Assembly: GCA_051747385.1 (NCBI GenBank)
Contig: JBNJGB010000001.1
Coordinates: 1 to 64,000, forward strand
Source of the DNA: JBNJGB01 sp051747385
Lineage (GTDB): Bacteria; Myxococcota_A; UBA9042; PHBI01; JACKFB01
Length of the DNA: 64,000 nt
Direction: 5' to 3'
The notes below the pieces were generated by a model. It did not search any database, was not told the origin of the DNA, and saw nothing but the letters and a program-made list of their open reading frames with translations. The translations under genes and the position numbers were made by a program. Each line of letters starts with the position of its first letter. Within the stretch, counting starts at the first letter, position 1. Shown one piece after another: positions 23,799 through 30,594 of the stretch.

Positions 23799-26471
23799 AT
23801 GAGCGACTGGATGCCGAAGCACGAGCCCTTCAAGATCAAGACGGTGCGCCGGGCGGCGTTCCCGTCCCCGACGGCTCGGAAGAGGCACCTCATGGACGCG
23901 GCCTTCAACGTGCTGCGTCTGACGCCGGCGCAGGTGACCTTCGACATGGTGTCGTGGGGCAGCAGCGCCCAGAGCCAGGAGCAGCTCGCGGGCATACTGG
24001 TCGGAGACGAGGCCTACGCGGGCGCCCGGAACTTCGAGGCCCTCGGCATGGCCATCGAGGAGGTCTTCGGCCCCGACCACGTCTGCCCGACCCACAACCT
24101 GCTCGGCTGCCTGAAGCTCCTCGTGTCCACCATGGTCCCCGACGGGAAGGCCTTCGCCTCCAACGGGCTCAACGTGCGCGACGGCCTGGTGCCGCGCGGC
24201 GTGGCGGTCCCGGACATCCGCGACCACGCCGAGGGCACGTTCACCGGCGACGTGGACCTGGACAAGCTCGAGGGGATGCTGAAGGACGGCGGCGTCGCGC
24301 TGCTCTTCGTCGAGGCCTTCGCCGACGCCCACTATCCGGTGTCGCTGGAGAACCTCCGCGCCGCCCGGGCGCTGGTGGACCGCTACGACGTGCCCCTGGT
24401 GTTCGACGCCTCCCGAGTGGTGGAGAACGCCTGGTACCTCCAGCGGCACGAACACGGCCTGCGCCACCACACGATCGCGGAGCTGGTGAAGGAGATGGCC
24501 TGCACGTGCCACGTCCTGCAGATGGACGGAGCCCAGGACGCCCGCACCAACGTGGGCGCGTTCCTGGCGACGGAGGACACGGCGCGCCACGAGCGGTTCA
24601 TGAACGACGTGGTGGTCTACGAGGGCCTGCACACCTACGGCGGCATGGCCGGCCGCACCATGGAGGTCTTCGCGCGCGGGCTCCACGAGATGACCCGCGA
24701 CGCCGAGGCCCAGTGGATCATGGGCCAGGCGGAGCGCTTCACGGCGCGCCTCCGGCAGGCGGGCGTGCCGCTGGACCGCGGCTGCGACGGCGCCTACATC
24801 CTCGCGGACGAGTTCCTGCCCCACGTGAAGGCGCACGCCAAGGACACCCTGTCGGCAGCGCTGTACCTCACCTCCGGCGTGCGCGCGGTGGCGACCGGCA
24901 TGCTGGACCGGGACAACCTGCTCCCCGTCCAGATCCCGCGCCTGGTGATGACCAACCGCCAGCTCGACCAGGTCGCCGACGCCGTCATCTCCCTGTATCG
25001 CCAGCGCGATCGCATCCCGCCGCTGGAGGAGGTCGCCGCCGCCCGGTGGCGCGACCAGGTGCGCTATCGCTGGACGTTCGCCGACCTGGAGCCGTACGAG
25101 TTCGACGCCGCCCCGTACGTCATCCACACCATCGAGCGCGTCGGCCACCTGGACCGCGAGGGGCGGAAGCGCGCCATGGAGGAGGCGGGCTGGAACACCT
25201 TCCTGCTCCGCTCCGAGGACGTGACCATCGACCTGCTGACGGACAGCGGCACGGCGGCCATGAGCACGGATCAGTGGGCCGCCTTCGAGGGCGCGCGCCC
25301 GTCCGTGGCGTACAGCGAGCAGTACCAGGCCTTCACCGAGACGCTGCGGGAGGTCTTCGGCTACGAGCACATCCTGCCCACGCACCAGGGCCGCGCCGCC
25401 GAGCAGATCCTGAGCGAGATCGCCATCGGCGAGGGCCAGCTGGTCCCCGGCAACATGTACTTCACGACGACGAAGCTCCACCAGGAGCTGGCGGGCGGCA
25501 TCTTCGTGGACGTCATCGTCGACGAGGCCCACGACCCCCGGAGCGAGTACCCCTGGAAGGGCAACATCGACCTGGCCAAGCTCGACGCCCTGGTCCGGGA
25601 GCACGGCGCCGACAAGATCGCGTACGTGTCCTTCGAGCACTCGGTGAACCTGGCCGGCGGCCAGCCCATCGGCATGGACAACATGCGCGACGTGTACGCG
25701 TGGTGCTCCAAGCGGGGCATCAAGGTGTTCTTCGACGCCACGCGAGTCGCCGAGAACGCCTCCATGATCCAGCGCCACGACCCGCGCTACGCCGACACGC
25801 CGGTGCGCGACATCCTCCGGGAGATGATGCTCTACGGCGACGGCTGCACCGTCAGCGGCAAGAAGGACTTCCTCATCAACATGGGCGGCGTCCTGGCCTT
25901 CCGCGACGACGACGACCTGGCCGAGCGCGCCCAGGAGCGCCTGCGCGTCTACGAGGGCAACGTCACCGACGGCGGCCTCCCCCCGGCCGACCTCGCGGCC
26001 ATGACCCTGGGCGTGCGGGAGATGCTGGAGGACCGCTACCTCTCCAACCGCATCCGCCAGACGGCGCTGTTGGGCCAGATGCTCGCCGAGGGCGGCGTGC
26101 CCATCGTGACCCCGCCCGGGAGCCACGCCATCTTCCTGGACGCCAAGCGCTTCCTGCCGCATCTGGACCAAGACGAGTTCCCGTCCCAGCGCCTCGCCGC
26201 CGAGATCTACATCGAGACCGGCGTGCGGGCCATGGAGCGCGGCAACGTCAGCAAGGGGCGCAACCCGGAGACGGGCCAGAACCACCGGCCGGCCCTCGAG
26301 CTGGTGCGGCTGACCCTGCCCCGGCGCGTCTACACCGACGATCACCTCCGCGCGGTGGCCGACGGCATCATCCGCCTGTACGAGCGCCGCGACGACATCG
26401 GCGGCCTCCAGTTCGTCTACGAGCCGGAGCGCCTCCGCTTCTTCCAGGGGCGGTTCGAGCCTCTCGGCTAG
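23799..26471 (+). CDS. Tandem fusion of two beta-eliminating lyase (tyrosine phenol-lyase/tryptophanase) domains
   Basis: 890 residues, about twice the family's usual ~460; CAGGGGAG precedes the ATG. The C-terminal copy (~425-890) keeps the PLP residues of tyrosine phenol-lyase: Q530-G-R, the EHSVNLAGGQP asparagine, FFDATR (Asp and Arg) and the Schiff-base lysine in SGKKD (K688/K689). In the N-terminal copy (~1-415) the same places read NLL, AFADAHYP and DGAQD (A245-Q246), so it cannot form the PLP aldimine; only FDASR survives. Thus an active lyase fused to a pseudoenzyme domain. The family cleaves Tyr or Trp to phenol or indole, pyruvate and ammonia, using domains from two subunits per active site, so the fusion may make an intramolecular dimer. 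The true substrate is uncertain. It has a sigma54-like promoter. Confidence 0.85.
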   Translation: MSDWMPKHEPFKIKTVRRAAFPSPTARKRHLMDAAFNVLRLTPAQVTFDMVSWGSSAQSQEQLAGILVGDEAYAGARNFEALGMAIEEVFGPDHVCPTHNLLGCLKLLVSTMVPDGKAFASNGLNVRDGLVPRGVAVPDIRDHAEGTFTGDVDLDKLEGMLKDGGVALLFVEAFADAHYPVSLENLRAARALVDRYDVPLVFDASRVVENAWYLQRHEHGLRHHTIAELVKEMACTCHVLQMDGAQDARTNVGAFLATEDTARHERFMNDVVVYEGLHTYGGMAGRTMEVFARGLHEMTRDAEAQWIMGQAERFTARLRQAGVPLDRGCDGAYILADEFLPHVKAHAKDTLSAALYLTSGVRAVATGMLDRDNLLPVQIPRLVMTNRQLDQVADAVISLYRQRDRIPPLEEVAAARWRDQVRYRWTFADLEPYEFDAAPYVIHTIERVGHLDREGRKRAMEEAGWNTFLLRSEDVTIDLLTDSGTAAMSTDQWAAFEGARPSVAYSEQYQAFTETLREVFGYEHILPTHQGRAAEQILSEIAIGEGQLVPGNMYFTTTKLHQELAGGIFVDVIVDEAHDPRSEYPWKGNIDLAKLDALVREHGADKIAYVSFEHSVNLAGGQPIGMDNMRDVYAWCSKRGIKVFFDATRVAENASMIQRHDPRYADTPVRDILREMMLYGDGCTVSGKKDFLINMGGVLAFRDDDDLAERAQERLRVYEGNVTDGGLPPADLAAMTLGVREMLEDRYLSNRIRQTALLGQMLAEGGVPIVTPPGSHAIFLDAKRFLPHLDQDEFPSQRLAAEIYIETGVRAMERGNVSKGRNPETGQNHRPALELVRLTLPRRVYTDDHLRAVADGIIRLYERRDDIGGLQFVYEPERLRFFQGRFEPLG

Positions 26472-26560
26472 GCTCCCGCCCCCCCGAGCACGGAGGGGCG
26501 GCGGTCCTGCCGCCCGGGCGCCGAGCCCCCGACGGCTGCCCTGGCAGGATCGCCGCCCCC

Positions 26561-27340
26561 CTGCACTTCGCTTGGGCGGAGCGAAGCGGAGCCCCCTTGC
26601 CTTTGCCCTTGCCCTTGCCCTTGCCTGCTCGGGGGCCGAGGTGACGAGGCGATTCGACCACGTCCACGTCTCACCGGCTCTCGGCGAGAAGTGAACAATC
26701 GACAGGCCGGCACGCCGATGAGATGCACCAGGACAGCCGTCCCCGGCGGTCGCCCGGCCGAAAAATGAAAAGTGAGTAGGTTTGACCCCACCGCATCCCC
26801 CCTGCACTTCGCTTGGGCGGAGCGAAGCGGAGCCCCCTTGCCTTTGCCCTTGCCCTTGCCCTTGCCTGCTCGGAGGCCGAGGTGACGAGGCGATTCGACC
26901 AAGTCCACGTCTCACCGGCTCTCGGCGAGACGTGAACTATCGACAGGCCGGCACGCCGACGAGATGCACCAGGACAGCCGTCCCCGGCGGTCGCCCGGCC
27001 GAAAAATGAAAAGTGAGTAGGTTTGACCCCGCCACACTTGCCTTTGCCCTTGCCCTTGCCCTTGCCTGCTCGGAGGCCGAGGTGACGAGGCGATTCGACC
27101 AAGTCCACGTCTCACCGGCTCTCGGCGAGACGTGANNNNNNNNNNNNNNNNNNNNNNNNNNNNNNNNNNNNNNNNNNNNNNNNNNNNNNNNNNNNNNNNN
27201 NNNNNNNNNNNNNNNNNNNNNNNNNNNNNNNNNNNGTGAACTATCGACAGGCCGGCACGCCGACGAGATGCACCAGGACAGCCGTCCCCGGCGGTCGCCC
27301 GGCCGAAAAATGAAAAGTGAGTAGGTTTGACCCCACCGCA
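26561..27340. repeat. 241-bp tandem repeat array
   Basis: Copies begin at 26561 and 26802 (period 241). A third, lacking ~41 bp at its left, begins near 27037, and the end of a further copy is seen at 27236-27340 after the gap. Each unit holds (on the minus strand) a (GGGCAA)n tract, then a GTGACGAGGCGATTCGACC block, and ends in the word TGAGTAGGTTTGACCCC. Copies differ at a few bases. The 89 bp before the array (26472-26560) hold no gene. The methyltransferase stop codon abuts the last unit. Confidence 0.9.
27136..27235. other. Assembly gap (100 N)
   Basis: Exactly 100 N inside the tandem array. This is the standard filler for a gap of unknown size, so the array may be longer than shown and the two sides are joined by scaffolding only. 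Confidence 0.98.
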
Positions 27341-28849
27341 TCAGGCCCGCTCCAGCACCGCGACGTTCTCGATGTGGGCGGTCTGCGGGAACTGGTCGAT
27401 GGGCTGGATCGACTCCACCGACCACCCCGCCTCGCGCAGGGCGGCCAGGTCCTCGGTGAGGGCCGCGGGGTTGCACGACACGTAGACCATCCGCGGGGCG
27501 GCGAGCGTGGCCAGGTGCTCCCGGGCGTCCTGGCGGAGTCCGGCTCGGGGCGGATCGACCACGACGAGGTCCGCGGCGCCCGGGCGGGCGAGGCCCTGCT
27601 CCTCGAGCACCTCGCCCACGTCGCCCACGTGGAAGGTCACGTTGTCGATGCGGTTCAGCGTCGCGTTGTCCCGCGCGTTCACGACCGAGTCCGGCTGAAG
27701 CTCGACGCCGGTCACGTGGCGCGCGAACGGCGCCAGGCACAGCCCGATGGTCCCGGTGCCGCAGTACAGGTCGAGCACCTGGGCTTGCGGCGCCCGGTCG
27801 AGCCCGGCCGCCCGCACCACGTGGTCGTAGAGGATCTCCGCCTGGCGGGTGCTCGGCTGGAAGAAGGCCCGCGGGTGGATCTCGAAGTGCAGCGGCCGCA
27901 GCCCCGGGAGGTGGAGCTCCTCGCGCAGGACCCGGCTGCCGTGCAGGTGCTGCTCCAGGAAGGTCGTCGGCTCGCCGCGGACCGCGCGCTGCCGGGTCCA
28001 CCAGGCGCTGGTCACCGCCACGCCGCGCTCCTCCGAAAAGCGCAGCAGGGCCTCCAGCCAGGAGCGCGCGATGTCCCCGGCGGCGACGTCGGCCCCGTCC
28101 ATGGGCGCCGTCGGGTCGTGGGTGGTCGTCAGCTCCACCATGCGCTCGCCGGTGTGCTTGCCCTCGCGGATGGTGAGGGTCCGGAGGAAGCCCTCGCCGC
28201 GCGCCGGCTTGAACGGCGGGATCCCGTGGGACTCGGCCCACTCGCGCATCGCGACGAGCAGCGCGGCGGACTCCGGAGACTCCAGGGAGCACGTCTCCAG
28301 GCGCAGGACGTCGTGCCGATAGCCGCTCGGGTGGAGCCCCAGGGCGTAGCGGCCCTGCCCGTCCCAGCCGAAGCTGTACTCCATCTTGTTGCGATAGTGC
28401 CACGGGTCGTCCATGCCGACGGCGGGCCGCAGGACCCCGGGGTCGTGACCGCCCTGCTCGAGGAGCCGGCGCACGAGCCCCACCTTGGCGGCGAGCTGGG
28501 CCTCGTAGCCGAGGGCCTGCAGCGTGCACCCACCGCAGCCGCGGCCGTCCTCGCCGGGCACGCCGAAGTGGGGGCATCGCGGCTCCACCCGCTCGGGGGA
28601 GGGTTCGAGGACCTCCAGGAGGCGCGCCACCATCCGCTTGCCGCGCCCCTTGGTCACCACCGCCCGGACCCTGTCGCCCGGCACCGCCCGCGGCACGACC
28701 GCCGTGTAGGTCCGGGGCTCCCGCTGCGGCCCCAAAAGGCAGGGGAACGGCGCGGTGCCGTCGCCGCGGCGGTCCAGCGCCGTGATCCGCACCTCGATCT
28801 CGTGGCCCTTCCGGGGCCGCCTCTCCAGGACGATCCGCTCTCCCGTCAT
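27341..28849 (-). CDS. RNA (uracil-5-)-methyltransferase, RlmD/TrmA family
   Basis: 502 residues. An N-terminal TRAM-like beta barrel (~10-75, EIEVRITALDRRGDG) is followed by an iron-sulfur cysteine set (C...CGGC around residues 88-105), the SAM-binding motif LDLYCGTGTIGL, the VVDPPRAG motif and the catalytic cysteine in YVSCNPA. The family methylates U in 23S rRNA (U1939/U747) or tRNA (U54); which one cannot be told here. ATG 28849 overlaps the stop of the preceding UspA gene as ATGA, so both are in one operon. The stop at 27341 abuts the repeat array. Confidence 0.88.
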   Translation of the reverse strand: MTGERIVLERRPRKGHEIEVRITALDRRGDGTAPFPCLLGPQREPRTYTAVVPRAVPGDRVRAVVTKGRGKRMVARLLEVLEPSPERVEPRCPHFGVPGEDGRGCGGCTLQALGYEAQLAAKVGLVRRLLEQGGHDPGVLRPAVGMDDPWHYRNKMEYSFGWDGQGRYALGLHPSGYRHDVLRLETCSLESPESAALLVAMREWAESHGIPPFKPARGEGFLRTLTIREGKHTGERMVELTTTHDPTAPMDGADVAAGDIARSWLEALLRFSEERGVAVTSAWWTRQRAVRGEPTTFLEQHLHGSRVLREELHLPGLRPLHFEIHPRAFFQPSTRQAEILYDHVVRAAGLDRAPQAQVLDLYCGTGTIGLCLAPFARHVTGVELQPDSVVNARDNATLNRIDNVTFHVGDVGEVLEEQGLARPGAADLVVVDPPRAGLRQDAREHLATLAAPRMVYVSCNPAALTEDLAALREAGWSVESIQPIDQFPQTAHIENVAVLERA

Positions 28850-29769
28850 CGCTCCCCGCCGGACTCCGCGCGCACGGTCAACACCGGCACGGAGGAGCGA
28901 CGTAGCACCTTCTCGGTGGTGCTGCCCAGGAAGAGCTTGTGGAGCCCCCGGTGTCCGTGGGTCCCCATGCACACGAGGTCGGCGCCGTGGCGGTGGGCCG
29001 ACTCGAGGATCGCCTCGTCCGCCGGGCCGCGCTGCAGGTCCACGTCCGCGAAGGCGTCCCGGCCCACGCCCGCGTCGTGGAGGAACGTCGCGACCTCCTC
29101 CATGCGCCGACGCCTCGCCTGCTGCTCCGACTCCCGGTCCACGATGACGGACATCTCGTCGTGGACGCGCACGTCGGGGAGCGTGAGCGCGTGGAGGAGC
29201 ACCACCCGCGCCGTGAGGTCGCGGGCCAGCTCCAGCGCCATGCGGAGGCTCTGCAGGCTGCAGTCCGACAGGTCCACGGGCGCGAGGATGGTCCGCACCC
29301 CGGCGGCCTCCGCGGCGCGTGGCACCATACAGACGGGGACGTCGCTCTCCCGGACGAGCCGGCTCGTGGTGCTCCCCACCAGCAGCTCCCGGAAGGCCCC
29401 GCGGCCGGTCAACCCGCAGAAGATCATCCGCGCCCCGACCTCGGCCGCCTCCACCAGGATCTCGTCGGCGGGCTCCCCGACCCGGACGGCGCGGGTCAGG
29501 CGGAGCTGATCGGGGGACTCCGCGAGGGCCGCCTCGCAGAAGGCCTCGAGGCGCGGCCCCAGCGCCTCTCGGGCCCGGGACTCCACGTCCGCCAGGGCCC
29601 CGACCTGGCCCACTGCGCTCAGGAGATCCCGCCACTCCCGGGGCTGCCCGCGCTGCTCGCCCACGTGGAGCACGCGCAGCGCATGCCCGCGTCGCCGGGC
29701 GGTCCACGCGGCCAGGACGAGCGCTCGGCGGGACTGCTCGGACAGATCGGTGGCGGCCAGGATGGTCAT
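28846..29769 (-). CDS. Tandem universal stress protein (two UspA domains)
   Basis: 307 residues made of two UspA folds (~1-145 and ~150-307). Each ends with the ATP-binding motif: GLTGRGAFRELLVGST in the first and GTHGHRGLHKLFLGST in the second (GxxGx8-9GS/T). Such double Usps are cytoplasmic stress or ATP-binding proteins. It is followed by a translationally coupled RNA methyltransferase and is divergent from the RRM gene across a 201-bp control region. Confidence 0.9.
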   Translation of the reverse strand: MTILAATDLSEQSRRALVLAAWTARRRGHALRVLHVGEQRGQPREWRDLLSAVGQVGALADVESRAREALGPRLEAFCEAALAESPDQLRLTRAVRVGEPADEILVEAAEVGARMIFCGLTGRGAFRELLVGSTTSRLVRESDVPVCMVPRAAEAAGVRTILAPVDLSDCSLQSLRMALELARDLTARVVLLHALTLPDVRVHDEMSVIVDRESEQQARRRRMEEVATFLHDAGVGRDAFADVDLQRGPADEAILESAHRHGADLVCMGTHGHRGLHKLFLGSTTEKVLRRSSVPVLTVRAESGGER

Positions 29770-29970
29770 GGCTCCTCCTCGTCGTGCGTGTCCCCAGGAT
29801 AACGGGGAATAGACGAAAAAGGGGGGTGTTCACTTCCCATCGTCCCAGGGATGTGGTTCATGGGACCTTGTGCGACGCGGCCAATGGATGTCCGCGTCAT
29901 GGAATCGGACGCCATTCGTCCGAACAGCGAGGCGCGGTGAAGCCGCCACCTCGATCAAGAGAGAGCGAGC

Positions 29971-30282
29971 ATGTCGAAGAAGTTGTTTGTGGGCGGTCTG
30001 AGCTGGGACACCGATGATCACAGCCTCCGCGAGGCGTTCGAGGCGTACGGCGACGTGTCCGACGCCGCGGTGATCACGGACCGTGAGACGGGCCGCTCCC
30101 GCGGGTTCGGGTTCGTCACCTTCGAGGACCCGGCCGCGGCCGACGAGGCCATGGCGAAGATGGACGGCTCCAGCCTCGACGGCAGGAGCATCCGCGTGAA
30201 CGAGGCCCACGAGAAGCGCGGCGGCGGCGGCGGTGGTCGCGGCCCGCGCGGCGGTGGCGGCGGTGGTCGCGGCCGCTGGTAG
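29971..30282 (+). CDS. Small glycine-rich RNA-recognition-motif protein
   Basis: 103 residues: one complete RRM (~3-80) with RNP2 LFVGGLSW and RNP1 RGFGFVTF, then an RG/GGR-rich tail of ~20 residues. This is the bacterial Rbp type found in cyanobacteria and myxobacteria, often cold- or stress-induced RNA chaperones. The ATG follows GAGAGAGCGAG. The untranslated leader may be up to ~150 nt and could be regulatory. The gene has its own intrinsic terminator. Confidence 0.92.
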   Translation: MSKKLFVGGLSWDTDDHSLREAFEAYGDVSDAAVITDRETGRSRGFGFVTFEDPAAADEAMAKMDGSSLDGRSIRVNEAHEKRGGGGGGRGPRGGGGGGRGRW

Positions 30283-30305
30283 GCCATTGACGTCCTGAGA
30301 CGTCG

Positions 30306-30340
30306 AAGGGCGGGGCCTCCGGGCTCCGCCCTTTTTCTTT
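30306..30340 (+). terminator. Intrinsic terminator of the RRM gene
   Basis: AAGGGCGGGGCC pairs with GGGCTCCGCCCTT across a three-base loop, with one G-U pair, and is followed by TTTTTCTTT. Confidence 0.9.
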
Positions 30341-30370
30341 GTGAAGTCCCGGCCGCCGCGAGCGCCGTGC

Positions 30371-30538
30371 CACGTGGTCGTGGCCGTGGTCGGGCCCACC
30401 GGGCACAGCGTACCGGTGCTGTCGGGAGCGACTCGGGAAATGACCGCCGGGGACGGCTGTCCTACTGAATCTTCCCCATGTTCTCCGCGCCTTTGCGGCT
30501 TGGCGCCTTGGCGCGAGCCCTTTCGGACTGGGGAGCAT
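30371..30538. repeat. Dispersed ~160-bp intergenic repeat, copy A
   Basis: Shares with 48451-48660 a TGGTCG-rich start, the words GACCGCCGGGGACGG and CTTCCCC-TGTTCTCCGCG, and the end CGGCTTGGCGCCTTGGCGCGAG. It fills most of the 254 bp between the terminator and the treY stop. A related word in inverse orientation lies at 45730. Confidence 0.8.
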
Positions 30539-30594
30539 GTGTATGCTCGACAGGCGAGGACGACGGCGCCCCATCAGGTAGAGATTCGACGGCG

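Noticed and set aside
26368..27115. Minus-strand frames with QGQGQ repeats over the 241-bp array
   Set aside because: They are translations of the hexanucleotide repeat, repeated once per unit, without codon character or a homologous core.
26561..27340. CRISPR array
   Set aside because: The repeat unit is 241 bp with nearly identical sequence throughout, so there are no short repeats with unique spacers and no cas genes.
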